Origin: Physcocola sp002396385
GTDB taxonomy: Bacteria > Bacteroidota > Bacteroidia > Bacteroidales > Paludibacteraceae
Direction: 5' to 3'
Assembly (NCBI GenBank): GCA_946535435.1
Contig: CAMNDM010000001.1
Coordinates: forward strand, 62,001-126,000
Length of the DNA stretch: 64,000 bases
Positions within the stretch are counted from its first letter, which is position 1, and the number at the start of each line of letters is the position of its first letter. The notes under the pieces were generated by a model. It did not search any database, was not told where the DNA came from, and saw only the letters and a list, made by a program, of their open reading frames with translations. Made by a program: the position numbers and the translations under genes. Positions 10,121-19,552 of the stretch are shown in pieces.

Positions 10121-10173
10121 AATCAAAAAAATATGTAACTTTACGATGTAATTTAGTATAAGTGTTTTCAAAC

Positions 10174-10629
10174 GTGAACTTTTTAGGGAACATAGATGTT
10201 AAAGCCGATAACAAGGGCAGGCTGTTCGTACCCGCCCAATACCGGAAGCAACTCGAGCGGGAGAACGAATCCTCGCTCGTGATGCGCATCAACCGTGTGC
10301 TCCGCTGTGCCGAGTTTTTCCCGATGTCTGTTTGGGAAGAAATGGACAAAGAGTTCAAGTCGAAACTCAACATGTGGGACGCTAAAGACAAAATGCTCTA
10401 CCGCCAGTTCATCTCACAAGTAGAGGTGATGGAAATGGATGCCAGCGGACGTATCTTGCTTAAAAAGGAGCATTGTGAAACCATCGGTATCACTACCGAT
10501 GCCCGTTTCGTGGGTGTCAGCGACCACTTCGAGGTTTGGAACGGCGACAGTCTCGACCAATCGCTTTACAGCCCGGAAGAGTTTGAAAAACTTATGCAGG
10601 AAAAAATGGGAAATACCACCGTACAATAG
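10174..10629 (+). CDS. mraZ: Transcriptional regulator MraZ
   Basis: First gene of the dcw cluster: a small DNA-binding regulator with two AbrB-like (SpoVT) half-domains. The first carries the NFLGNIDVKADNKGRLFVPA pattern, the second DASGRILLKKE. The start is uncertain. GTG at 10174 gives MNFLGNI, which aligns with the usual family start; GTG at 10162 would add four residues. Length, about 151, is normal. It is followed by rsmH after 27 bp. It probably controls its own operon through the repeats at 10101-10120. Confidence 0.93.
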   Translation: MNFLGNIDVKADNKGRLFVPAQYRKQLERENESSLVMRINRVLRCAEFFPMSVWEEMDKEFKSKLNMWDAKDKMLYRQFISQVEVMEMDASGRILLKKEHCETIGITTDARFVGVSDHFEVWNGDSLDQSLYSPEEFEKLMQEKMGNTTVQ

Positions 10630-10656
10630 AAACTTATACAATATTAATATAGTATT

Positions 10657-11562
10657 ATGGAGCCTACGTACCACATACCCGCACTGCTGCTACCATGCAT
10701 GGAGCATCTGGACATCAAGCCAGACGGTATCTATGTGGACGTGACTTTCGGCGGAGGTGGACACTCGAAGGAAATTCTCAGGAGGCTTGGGCCCAATGGT
10801 CACCTGGTGTCGTTCGACCAAGATGCCGACGCCCAGCGCAACCTGGTCGATGACCCGCGTTTCACTTTCGTCTGCAGTAATTTCAAATACCTGCAAAACT
10901 TCCTCGAATACCATAATATAAATAAGGTAGACGGCATACTCGCCGATTTGGGCGTATCGTCGCACCACTTTGATGAGCAGTCGAGGGGTTTCTCGTTCCG
11001 TTTCGACGCTGATCTCGATATGCGTATGAACACGAAGGCTCGACTAAAGGCTTCCGACATCGTCAATTCCTACGAAGAGGCAAAGCTGGCCGACATCTTT
11101 TTCTTTTACGGCGAACTGAAAAACGCAAGAAAACTGGCGGCTACCATCGTCAAGAAAAGGGAAAGCGAGCCCATCAACACCACGGACGACCTGCTTCGGC
11201 TTATAGAACCGCTGTTCGGGCAAGACCGACAGAAAAAGGAGATAACAAAAGTATTCCAGGCGCTGAGAATTGAGGTCAACCACGAGATGGATGCGTTGAA
11301 GCGCATGTTGGAACAAACGGCCAACGTGCTGAAGCCCGGTGGCAGACTGGTTGTCCTGACCTACCACTCGCTGGAAGACCGTATGGTGAAAAACTTCATG
11401 AAGAGCGGGAACTGCGAGGGAAAAATCGAGCAAGACTTCTTCGGCAACAGGAATACGCCGTTCAAACTGGTCAACAACAAGGTTATTGTACCCGACGACC
11501 AGGAAATAGCCGACAACCCGAGGTCGAGAAGCGCTAAACTAAGAGCGGCAGAACTGCTTTAA
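10657..11562 (+). CDS. rsmH: 16S rRNA (cytosine(1402)-N(4))-methyltransferase RsmH
   Basis: S-adenosylmethionine-dependent methyltransferase acting on C1402 of 16S rRNA in the P-site region of the small subunit; formerly MraW. At 301 residues it has normal length. Visible motifs are the start YHIPALLPCMEHL-like helix, the SAM loop DVTFGGGGHSKEIL, ILADLGVSSHHFD, and the C-terminal YHSLEDRMVKNFM and NPRSRSAKLRAAE blocks. It lies 27 bp after mraZ and 11 bp before ftsL, the standard dcw position. Confidence 0.97.
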   Translation: MEPTYHIPALLLPCMEHLDIKPDGIYVDVTFGGGGHSKEILRRLGPNGHLVSFDQDADAQRNLVDDPRFTFVCSNFKYLQNFLEYHNINKVDGILADLGVSSHHFDEQSRGFSFRFDADLDMRMNTKARLKASDIVNSYEEAKLADIFFFYGELKNARKLAATIVKKRESEPINTTDDLLRLIEPLFGQDRQKKEITKVFQALRIEVNHEMDALKRMLEQTANVLKPGGRLVVLTYHSLEDRMVKNFMKSGNCEGKIEQDFFGNRNTPFKLVNNKVIVPDDQEIADNPRSRSAKLRAAELL

Positions 11563-11573
11563 CCGATGGAGCT

Positions 11574-11966
11574 ATGGACGAAAAGGAAAAGACAAAGAAA
11601 CTGAAAGACCGGTTAGAGCACTATTGGGGAAACCTGAATGAGTTCAAAGATCCGGAAGTCAAGAAAAACGTCAAAGGCTTTATGAAGGGCGATATTCTGC
11701 GCAAGGACTTTATGAGCAAGAATGCAGGTTTCTTCCTTCTAATTGTAGGGTTGATGTTCATATATGTCGGCATCCGCTACTATGTGGAAAACGATCTGAA
11801 AGAAATCAACAACCTTCAAAGAGAGTTGAAAGACGTCAGAATCGAGGCCATCACACGCTCTTCCGAGCTAATGGAAATTAGCAAACAGTCGACTGTGGTG
11901 AAGACTATAAACAAAAAGGGACTGGGGCTTAAGGAATCGACCGAGCCCCCTTACCTGATTAAATAA
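11574..11966 (+). CDS. ftsL: FtsL-like cell division protein
   Basis: Small bitopic membrane protein of 130 residues. It has a charged cytoplasmic N-terminus, one membrane segment at about 53-70 (FFLLIVGLMFIYVGIRYYV) and a periplasmic helical, coiled-coil-like stretch (ENDLKEINNLQRELKDVRIE). Sequence conservation in FtsL is low. The call rests on size, topology and its place between rsmH and ftsI. In the divisome FtsL bridges FtsQ/FtsB to the FtsW-FtsI synthase. No separate ftsB is visible in the cluster. Confidence 0.85.
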   Translation: MDEKEKTKKLKDRLEHYWGNLNEFKDPEVKKNVKGFMKGDILRKDFMSKNAGFFLLIVGLMFIYVGIRYYVENDLKEINNLQRELKDVRIEAITRSSELMEISKQSTVVKTINKKGLGLKESTEPPYLIK

Positions 11967-11977
11967 AAGGACAAAAA

Positions 11978-14119
11978 ATGTCAGACGAGCAAAAGCATCA
12001 GCACAAACAGGAAGTTATGAAGGTGTATTCCGTTATATACGCCCTTCTTGTCATTCTGTTTGGTGTGGTGTTTTTCAATGCTGTCAGAATAGCGACCTGG
12101 GGAGGCGGTCCTTACCGCGAGCTGGCACAAAAAGCCAGCAACGACAGTCTGATTGTGGAAGCCAACAGGGGTAACATCTACGACTGCAACGGTAAACTAA
12201 TTGCCAGCACCATTCCCTACTACCGCATGCATATGGATATGCGGGCCGACGGTCTTTGCCGCGACACCTTCAACAAATATATCGACTCGCTCAGTATCTG
12301 TTTGTCAAGGTTGTACGGCACGGCCTCGCCTTACGAGTTCAAGCAACGTCTTCGTGGCGCATATAACGCAGGAAAACGCTATTTCCTAGTTGACGGAAAA
12401 CGATTGAACTATACCCAGTACAAACGGGCCAACCGTTTTCCTTTGCTTCGGAAAGGGGCGAGAAGTGGTGTTAACTGGGACGACGAGACCATTCACCGCG
12501 AACACCCGTTCGGCAAACTGGCTGCCCGTACCATCGGCAACAACTATGCCGAAGGCACCGGCTACACTGGTTTGGAGAAGGCCTTCAATACGGAGTTGTC
12601 TGGACGGCCGGGCATTGCTGTGAAGGAGAAAAGAGCTGGAAGGAAAATCCGCATCAACGTGGTGGACCCCGTTGACGGATTAGACATCGTGAGTACTCTT
12701 GACATCGACATGCAAGATATTGCAGAAGACGCACTCGAAAAAAGACTCATTCAGTCGGACGCCGAATGGGGCTGCGCTGTGCTGATGGAGGTGAAAACGG
12801 GCGAGATTAAAGCCATCGCCAACCTTAGCAGACGCAGCGACAGTACTTATTACGAAATTCAGAACCATGCGCTTAGCGCTCTGACCGAACCCGGCTCGAC
12901 CTTCAAAACCGCATCGGTAATGATTGCTCTCGACGACGGACTGGCCGACACAAGCGAAGTGTTTGACACTGGATTCGGTTATTGGAAAGAGGACGACTGG
13001 ACTATGACCGACCACAACGTGGAGTATAACCGAGACGGCACGTTCGCTGAGACGGGCGGCTACCACAACATTTCACTTGAAAAGTCGATGTGGTACTCGT
13101 CGAATATCGGTATAGCAAAAATGATTGACAAATATTATAGGAACAAGCCTCAAAAATTCGTCAACCATATTTACGACATGCGGCTGAAAGAGCCTCTCGA
13201 CATCATTATTCCGGGTGCTGCCAAGCCGAAATTCATTGACCCGAGCGAACCCGGTTGGAACAGGGCCTCCCTCCTCTGGATGTCGTTCGGCTACAACATG
13301 CAAATTCCGCCCATCTACACGCTGGCGTTCTACAACGGTATCGCCAACGATGGAAAGATGATTACGCCTGTTTTCGCAAAGTCGATCAACGAAAGTGGAA
13401 CTGTGCTGAAGAAATTCGGCACCTCGACCGTAAAATCGCGCCTATGCAGTGAAAAGACGCTGAAAAAAGTACGGAAAATGCTTGAGGGAGTGGTTACTAA
13501 CGGTACGGGTAAGGCTTTCAAGTCTGACGTAGTTAGTTTTGCGGGAAAGACGGGAACCGCACAGACCAACTACTGGGACAAAAAGGCCGTAAAGAAGCAC
13601 CAGTACTCCTTCTGTGGGTATTTCCCCGCAGAGAACCCGAAGTACAGTTGCATCGTGGTCATCTTCCAACCTAACAGAAGGATGACCAGTCCGGCTGGGC
13701 TCACCTTCCGCGACATTGCCGAGCACATTTCAGCACGCGAGGTCATTACGATGGAAAAGAGGCAGAACAACAAGAAAATAAAGCTGCCACACTCTCTGAA
13801 AGGCAACCGCGAGTCGTTAGAAACCGTTTTCGACCACCTCGACATTCCATACCGCATGCATGGAACGAAAGAAAACAGGTGGGCCAACACTTCAGCCAAC
13901 GAGCAGTCGAACTTCGTGAACGTCTCGTCGTTCGGCATCAGCCGCAACACAGTGCCCAACGTGGTGGGTATGGGGGCGAAAGACGCCGTCTACCTGATGG
14001 AGCGCAACGGCATGCGCGTACGCCTGCACGGCTACGGCGACGTCATAAGCCAATCGGTTGGCGCAGGCACCACCGTTATGAAGGGTGCGGTAGTCGACCT
14101 TATGCTAAGGCACAACTAA
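11978..14119 (+). CDS. ftsI: Penicillin-binding protein 3 (FtsI), septal transpeptidase with C-terminal PASTA domain
   Basis: Class B penicillin-binding protein that cross-links septal peptidoglycan with FtsW. It has 713 residues. An N-terminal membrane segment (about 17-37) is followed by a dimerisation domain (RGNIYDCNGKLIAS) and a transpeptidase domain. Active-site motifs are S307-T-F-K310, S374-S-N376 and K524-T-G-T527. The last 60 residues form a PASTA domain (VPNVVGMGAKDAVYLMERNG), usual in Bacteroidota FtsI and absent from the E. coli enzyme. It starts 11 bp after ftsL, and murE follows after 6 bp. Confidence 0.97.
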   Translation: MSDEQKHQHKQEVMKVYSVIYALLVILFGVVFFNAVRIATWGGGPYRELAQKASNDSLIVEANRGNIYDCNGKLIASTIPYYRMHMDMRADGLCRDTFNKYIDSLSICLSRLYGTASPYEFKQRLRGAYNAGKRYFLVDGKRLNYTQYKRANRFPLLRKGARSGVNWDDETIHREHPFGKLAARTIGNNYAEGTGYTGLEKAFNTELSGRPGIAVKEKRAGRKIRINVVDPVDGLDIVSTLDIDMQDIAEDALEKRLIQSDAEWGCAVLMEVKTGEIKAIANLSRRSDSTYYEIQNHALSALTEPGSTFKTASVMIALDDGLADTSEVFDTGFGYWKEDDWTMTDHNVEYNRDGTFAETGGYHNISLEKSMWYSSNIGIAKMIDKYYRNKPQKFVNHIYDMRLKEPLDIIIPGAAKPKFIDPSEPGWNRASLLWMSFGYNMQIPPIYTLAFYNGIANDGKMITPVFAKSINESGTVLKKFGTSTVKSRLCSEKTLKKVRKMLEGVVTNGTGKAFKSDVVSFAGKTGTAQTNYWDKKAVKKHQYSFCGYFPAENPKYSCIVVIFQPNRRMTSPAGLTFRDIAEHISAREVITMEKRQNNKKIKLPHSLKGNRESLETVFDHLDIPYRMHGTKENRWANTSANEQSNFVNVSSFGISRNTVPNVVGMGAKDAVYLMERNGMRVRLHGYGDVISQSVGAGTTVMKGAVVDLMLRHN

Positions 14120-14125
14120 TAAAAG

Positions 14126-15586
14126 ATGATGAATTTAAACGACATACTTTCTGGTGTTAACACCAAACAAGTTATTGGCAATGCCGACACTAGCATTGCC
14201 GATGTGCAGTTCGACTCCCGCAAAATTCAGGCAGGAGCCCTTTTCATTGCCATTAGCGGCACCCAGAGCGACGGACACAGCTATATTGGCTCGTCTGTCG
14301 AGAAGGGAGCAATTGCTGTCGTTTGCGAACAACTACCTGCCCAACTGGCCGACAATGTCTGCTACATACAGGTCGAGAACTCGAACGAGGCGCTGGGTCT
14401 GATTGCGGCCAACTGGAACGGCAACCCTTCGAAAAAGCTGAAACTGGTTGGCGTTACCGGCACAAACGGCAAGACCACAACCGCCACCCTCTTATACCAG
14501 TTGTTCCGCTGTTTCGGGCACAAATGCGGGTTGCTTTCAACGGTGGTCAACTATGTGGAAGGCGAGGCCATTCCTGCCACTCACACCACTCCTGACCCCT
14601 TGGAGTTGAACGCGCTGCTGGCTAAAATGGTGGATGCCGGTTGCGAATATGCGTTTATGGAAGTCAGTTCGCACGCCATCGACCAACGACGCATAGGCGG
14701 ATTGGATTTCGACGGAGGTATTTTTACCAACCTGACCCGAGACCACCTCGACTACCACAAGACTTTCGACAATTATCTGAAAGCAAAAAAGCGTTTCTTC
14801 GACGACCTCCCGAAAAAGGCTTTTGCACTGACTAACCTCGACGACAAAAACGGCGAGGTGATGTTGCAGAACACAAAAGCCGGGAAATACGGATATTCCA
14901 TTCGCCAGACAGCCGATTTCCGGGCAAAGATATTAGAGGACACATTTGAAGGTATGACCCTGTCGGTTGCCCAACACACGGTAGTGGTTCCATTCGTAGG
15001 CCGTTTCAACGCCTCAAACCTTATGGCAGTCTACGGAGCGGCTGTCTTATTGGGGAAAGACGGTTACGAAGTATTAGTGCATCTGAGCGGACTACGTCCG
15101 GTTAACGGCCGTTTCGAAGCGCTTCGTTCTCCTAAAGGATTCACCGCCATCGTTGACTACGCCCATACACCCGACGCTCTGGTCAATGTGCTCAACACAA
15201 TAAAAGAGGTGCTTAGAGACCGAGGTGAGGTGATTACCGTATGCGGTGCGGGCGGGAACCGCGATAAAGGGAAACGCCCAATAATGGCCCAAGAGGCTGT
15301 CAACGCTAGCAACACCGTCATCATCACCAGCGACAACCCGCGCTTCGAAGATCCACAAGACATCATAAACGATATGATGGCAGGACTCGACGAAGAACAA
15401 AAACAGAACGTCATCACCATAGTCGACCGGAAAGAAGCCATCAAAACGGCTTGCCGACTGGCAAAAAAAGGAGATGTTGTTCTTGTTGCTGGGAAAGGAC
15501 ACGAAAATTACCAGGAAATCCAAGGTGTCAAACACCACTTCGACGACCACGAAGTGCTGTGCGACATTTTTAACGCAACTAAATAA
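14126..15586 (+). CDS. murE: UDP-N-acetylmuramoyl-tripeptide synthetase MurE
   Basis: Cytoplasmic Mur ligase that adds the third stem residue to UDP-MurNAc-L-Ala-D-Glu using ATP. It has 486 residues in three domains. The ATP loop is G109-V-T-G-T-N-G-K116-T-T. The amino-acid pocket motif D403-N-P-R406 is the one found in enzymes specific for meso-diaminopimelate, so the peptidoglycan is probably of the Gram-negative mDAP type. The start is ATG ATG; either could be used. It is closely packed between ftsI and mraY. Confidence 0.97.
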   Translation: MMNLNDILSGVNTKQVIGNADTSIADVQFDSRKIQAGALFIAISGTQSDGHSYIGSSVEKGAIAVVCEQLPAQLADNVCYIQVENSNEALGLIAANWNGNPSKKLKLVGVTGTNGKTTTATLLYQLFRCFGHKCGLLSTVVNYVEGEAIPATHTTPDPLELNALLAKMVDAGCEYAFMEVSSHAIDQRRIGGLDFDGGIFTNLTRDHLDYHKTFDNYLKAKKRFFDDLPKKAFALTNLDDKNGEVMLQNTKAGKYGYSIRQTADFRAKILEDTFEGMTLSVAQHTVVVPFVGRFNASNLMAVYGAAVLLGKDGYEVLVHLSGLRPVNGRFEALRSPKGFTAIVDYAHTPDALVNVLNTIKEVLRDRGEVITVCGAGGNRDKGKRPIMAQEAVNASNTVIITSDNPRFEDPQDIINDMMAGLDEEQKQNVITIVDRKEAIKTACRLAKKGDVVLVAGKGHENYQEIQGVKHHFDDHEVLCDIFNATK

Positions 15587-15616
15587 ATTAACTTTATCCA
15601 TATCACAGTCAAGTAA

Positions 15617-16885
15617 ATGCTCTACTATCTTTTCACATATCTCGAACAGCTTCAGGTGCCCGGCGCCCGCATGTTTAGCTATGTATCGTTCAGGGCTCTG
15701 CTAGCCATCATTATGGCCTTGCTGATTTCAACTTTTTTTGGCGAATTCTTCATCAAATTCTTGAAACGGAAGAAAATCACCGAAACACAGCGCGACGCTT
15801 CAATTGACCCTTTTGGCGTCAACAAGGTCGGAGTTCCCTCTATGGGAGGTATCATCATTATCTTCTCCATACTTGTTCCCTGCCTGCTGTTAGGAAAGCT
15901 CGACAACGTGTATATGGTTCTAATGCTCATCACCACCATCTGGCTAGGTGCATTGGGCTTTGCCGACGACTACATCAAAGACTTCAAAAAAGACAAAGAA
16001 GGGCTGCACGGAAAATTCAAGATTGTGGGACAGGTTGGCTTGGGCTTGATTGTGGGACTCACCCTCTATCTGAGTCCAAGCGCTAAAATATGCGAAAACG
16101 TGACGATGGAAAAAGACGGTCAGAAAATGATTGTCTATCAGAAAAGCAAGGAGATAAAGTCAACCAAAACGACCATCCCTTTCTTCAAGAACAACAACCT
16201 CGACTATGCCGACATCACCTCGTTCTGCGGAAAATATAAATACCATGCGGGTTGGATTCTGTTCGTGCTCATCACCATTTTCGTCGTTACGGCTGTGTCT
16301 AACGGAGCCAACTTGAACGACGGTATGGATGGTATGGCGGCAGGCAATTCCGCAATAATGGGTGTCACACTGGGCATACTCGCCTATGTTTCCAGCCATA
16401 TGGAGTTTGCGAGCTACCTCAACATAATGTACATACCAGGTTGTCAGGAAATGGTAGTGTTTATATGCGCATTTGTGGGCGCCCTTATCGGATTTCTATG
16501 GTACAACGCCTACCCTGCCCAGATATTTATGGGCGACACCGGTAGCCTTACCATTGGCGGCATTGTGGCAGTAGCGGCTATTTCCATTCACAAAGAGTTA
16601 CTCATTCCAATTCTCTGCGGTGTTTGGGTAATGGAGAACCTGAGCGTCACCCTGCAAGTGTTCTACTTTAAGAAGGGCAAGAAAAAAGGGATAAAGCAAC
16701 GCATTTGGAAGCGTACGCCTATTCACGACCACTTCCGCACCCAGCAGTCGCAACTTGACCCTGAGTGCAGATACATATTCGGCAAGTCGCACCACGCCTT
16801 CCACGAATCGAAGATTACCATCCGTTTCTGGATTACTTCCATTCTGCTGGCGGCACTTACCATTATTACATTGAAAATAAGATAA
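15617..16885 (+). CDS. mraY: Phospho-N-acetylmuramoyl-pentapeptide transferase MraY
   Basis: Inner-membrane enzyme that transfers phospho-MurNAc-pentapeptide to undecaprenyl phosphate, making lipid I. Motifs are DDYIKDFKKDKEGL (acidic pair), NLNDGMDGMAAG, GDTGSL and HDHF. At 422 residues it is about 60 longer than the E. coli protein. The extra part is a hydrophilic loop at about 155-205 (around MEKDGQKMIVYQKS), which is commonly seen in Bacteroidota. About ten membrane segments are expected. Confidence 0.97.
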   Translation: MLYYLFTYLEQLQVPGARMFSYVSFRALLAIIMALLISTFFGEFFIKFLKRKKITETQRDASIDPFGVNKVGVPSMGGIIIIFSILVPCLLLGKLDNVYMVLMLITTIWLGALGFADDYIKDFKKDKEGLHGKFKIVGQVGLGLIVGLTLYLSPSAKICENVTMEKDGQKMIVYQKSKEIKSTKTTIPFFKNNNLDYADITSFCGKYKYHAGWILFVLITIFVVTAVSNGANLNDGMDGMAAGNSAIMGVTLGILAYVSSHMEFASYLNIMYIPGCQEMVVFICAFVGALIGFLWYNAYPAQIFMGDTGSLTIGGIVAVAAISIHKELLIPILCGVWVMENLSVTLQVFYFKKGKKKGIKQRIWKRTPIHDHFRTQQSQLDPECRYIFGKSHHAFHESKITIRFWITSILLAALTIITLKIR

Positions 16886-16900
16886 AAAACATAAACAAAA

Positions 16901-18238
16901 ATGAAAAGGATTGTAGTGTTAGGCGCCGGTGAAAGCGGTGTAGGCTCTGCCATTCTGGCACTGAAAAAGGGTTTCGACGTGTTCGTTTCCGACATGTCGG
17001 CCATTAAAGACAAATACAAGAAAGAACTCGACCAGTATGGAATCGCTTACGAAGAGAAGCAACATACGGAAGAGCTCATTCTCAACGCCGACGAAGTGAT
17101 AAAGAGTCCGGGTATTCCTGAAACGGCTCCCATGATTGTCAAGTTGCGAGCAAAAGGCATCCACATCATTTCCGAGATTGAATTTGCAGGCCGCTATACA
17201 GGCGACTCGGTAAAGGTGTGCATAACCGGCAGCAACGGCAAGACAACAACTACAACCCTCATCCACCACATTTTCACCAAAGCTGGGCTTGACGCATCGC
17301 TGGCGGGGAACGTGGGTTTCAGTTTGGCGCGCCAAGTTGCAATTGATCCTCACAAATACTATATCATTGAGCTTAGCAGCTTCCAGCTTGACGGTATGTA
17401 CGACTTTAAAGCCGACTTCGCCATTCTGATGAACATCACACCAGACCATTTGGACCGCTACGACCACAAGTTCCAAAACTACATCGACTCAAAGATGCGT
17501 ATCGTCCAGAATATGACTCCAAACGACTACTTCATCTATTGGGATGGTGACCCTATTGTGGCCAAAGAGATAGCGAAACGCGACATTAAGGCAAAAATGT
17601 GTCCGTTCAACATCGACAAAAAAGAGGGGCTGGCCGCTTATATTGAAAACGAACTATTCACAATCAACATCAATAACAAACAAATGAGTATGGAAAAAGA
17701 AAAAATAAGCATCAAGGGGTTGCACAACACCTATAATTCAATGGCTGCCGGCATTACCGCCTTTGCTTCTGGCATTAGCAGCGACAAGGTCAGGGAAGCG
17801 CTAAGCGACTTCCAGGGGGTTGAGCACCGTTTGGAACAAGTTGCCCGTGTGCGTAATGTTTTGTTCATCAACGACTCGAAAGCAACGAACGTCAACTCTT
17901 GCTGGTATGCCCTCCAATGTATGAAGACCCCAGTCGTCCTCATTTTGGGAGGTAAAGATAAAGGAAACGACTACAACGAGATTAAGAGCCTTGTCGAGGA
18001 AAAGGTTCGCGCCCTGGTATTCCTCGGTGTCGACAATACAAAGCTTCACGATTTCTTCGACGGAATGGGCAAACCAACTGCCGATGTCCAGTCGATGAAG
18101 GACGCTGTTGAAAAATCGTTCGAAATGGCGGAGAAGGGAGACACAGTCCTTCTCTCTCCATGCTGCGCAAGCTTCGACCTCTTTATGAGCTACGAAGACC
18201 GCGGACAACAATTCAAAGAACAGGTAAAGAACCTCTAA
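16901..18238 (+). CDS. murD: UDP-N-acetylmuramoylalanine--D-glutamate ligase MurD
   Basis: Cytoplasmic ATP-dependent Mur ligase adding D-Glu to UDP-MurNAc-L-Ala. At 445 residues it has normal length. It has an N-terminal nucleotide-binding start (IVVLGAGESGVGSAIL), the ATP loop ITGSNGKTTTTT, the NITPDHLDRYD motif and the C-terminal FINDSKATN and LSPCCASFDLF blocks typical of MurD. It lies 15 bp after mraY and 19 bp before ftsW. Confidence 0.97.
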   Translation: MKRIVVLGAGESGVGSAILALKKGFDVFVSDMSAIKDKYKKELDQYGIAYEEKQHTEELILNADEVIKSPGIPETAPMIVKLRAKGIHIISEIEFAGRYTGDSVKVCITGSNGKTTTTTLIHHIFTKAGLDASLAGNVGFSLARQVAIDPHKYYIIELSSFQLDGMYDFKADFAILMNITPDHLDRYDHKFQNYIDSKMRIVQNMTPNDYFIYWDGDPIVAKEIAKRDIKAKMCPFNIDKKEGLAAYIENELFTININNKQMSMEKEKISIKGLHNTYNSMAAGITAFASGISSDKVREALSDFQGVEHRLEQVARVRNVLFINDSKATNVNSCWYALQCMKTPVVLILGGKDKGNDYNEIKSLVEEKVRALVFLGVDNTKLHDFFDGMGKPTADVQSMKDAVEKSFEMAEKGDTVLLSPCCASFDLFMSYEDRGQQFKEQVKNL

Positions 18239-18257
18239 GCAAACAAACAGACGCCAT

Positions 18258-19514
18258 ATGGTCAAAGAATTCTTGAATAACAACTTCAAAGGAGACAAGA
18301 TAATTTGGATTATCTATGCCTGCCTATTGCTGTTTTCGGCGGTTGAAGTATACAGTGCGTCAAGTCATTTGGTCTATGGCAACGTGTTCAAGGGCGACTA
18401 CAACGGAGCCATTTTCAAGCATATCGTCTTCTGCTGTATGGGTATAATGACGGCCTTCATCACCCACCAGTTCAAACTCCGGCGATTTGCCAAGCTTATC
18501 ACATTTTTTGTTTTTCCCGTTCTTCTTATTTGGGTGGCAGCTTTATCCCTTTCAGGCGGAGGTACAAACGGAGCGGCACGCTGGGACTCCGTTGCCGGCA
18601 TCAATATGCAGCCCTCCGAGTTCCTCAAACTGTCGTATGTGGTTGCCGTCGCCTACTTGTTCTCGCGCTACTCCGAGGTTAAGAAGACTTTCAGCCTTCT
18701 AACCTTCTGGCTGGTTCTGCTGGGTGGGCTGACCGTGCTCTGCATTGTCAGGGAAAACGTCTCGAACGCCATCTTGGTAGGGACTACCACCTGGTTGATT
18801 TTCACGCTGGCTTTCAACAAACTGAAATGGCTGGTCTACAGCATCCTCATTGGCGGATTGTTCGTTTTCTCTGTTGTAGAGTTCGCTAAAACCGACCTTT
18901 TCCAAGATCTCAGGAAGGCCGCCATCAGACAAGACGGTTTCTTAAACCGAGCCGGAACAGCAATGGGACGTCTCGACCGATTTGTCAACGAAAAAGAACC
19001 GGGGGAAGAGGGTTTTACCCTGAACGATAAAAACTTCCAATCGGTCCACGGCAAAGTGGCAATTGCAAACAGCTGGGGCATAGGCGTTTTCCCCGGCAGG
19101 AGCAAAGAGCGCGACGTGCTGCCGGAAGCCTTTTCCGACTTCATTTATGCCATCATAATCGAAGAAACCGGACTTTTGGGAGGTGGTTTTGTTCTTCTGC
19201 TCTATATCGTCTTACTCTACAGGGTAGGCCGCATCATAGCAAAATGCAACAACAGGTTTTGCGCCATTGTGGCGGCAGGCCTGTGCATGATGATGATTTT
19301 GCAGGCGCTTATCAACACATCGGTGGCTGTTGGACTTATTCCGGTAACCGGACAACCGCTTCCCCTCATCAGTCGCGGAGGAACCTCGGCTGTAGCCGTT
19401 AGTGCCTACTTCGGCATCATTATCGGCATTTCGAGGTTTGAATGCAACAACGAAGAAAAAGACGGTGATGCTGTTGAGGACATTGAACCTCAAAACATTA
19501 TAAACGAAACTTAA
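18258..19514 (+). CDS. ftsW: Septal peptidoglycan polymerase FtsW
   Basis: SEDS-family glycosyltransferase that polymerises lipid II at the septum with FtsI. It has 418 residues and about ten membrane segments. The signature loop LPEAFSDFIYAIIIEETGLLG carries the conserved acidic residue, and PVTGQPLPLISRGGTSAV is the family C-terminal motif. The tail is short and acidic. It sits between murD and murG. Confidence 0.96.
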   Translation: MVKEFLNNNFKGDKIIWIIYACLLLFSAVEVYSASSHLVYGNVFKGDYNGAIFKHIVFCCMGIMTAFITHQFKLRRFAKLITFFVFPVLLIWVAALSLSGGGTNGAARWDSVAGINMQPSEFLKLSYVVAVAYLFSRYSEVKKTFSLLTFWLVLLGGLTVLCIVRENVSNAILVGTTTWLIFTLAFNKLKWLVYSILIGGLFVFSVVEFAKTDLFQDLRKAAIRQDGFLNRAGTAMGRLDRFVNEKEPGEEGFTLNDKNFQSVHGKVAIANSWGIGVFPGRSKERDVLPEAFSDFIYAIIIEETGLLGGGFVLLLYIVLLYRVGRIIAKCNNRFCAIVAAGLCMMMILQALINTSVAVGLIPVTGQPLPLISRGGTSAVAVSAYFGIIIGISRFECNNEEKDGDAVEDIEPQNIINET

Positions 19515-19552
19515 ACCATAAGACAAAAAGGACTTTTTACATTTAAAAGACA

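Larger units (their letters stand above)
9863..10173. other. Divergent control region between receptor array and dcw cluster
   Basis: About 310 bp without a gene. It should hold the promoters of the minus-strand receptor array and the plus-strand dcw cluster. It contains a 12-bp imperfect repeat (9911-9946), an imperfect GC-richer hairpin-like stretch around 9995-10030, and the tandem MraZ-type operator at 10101-10120. No convincing TAnnTTTG box was found for the receptor array; TAATTTGG on the minus strand near 9910 is only close. Confidence 0.6.
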
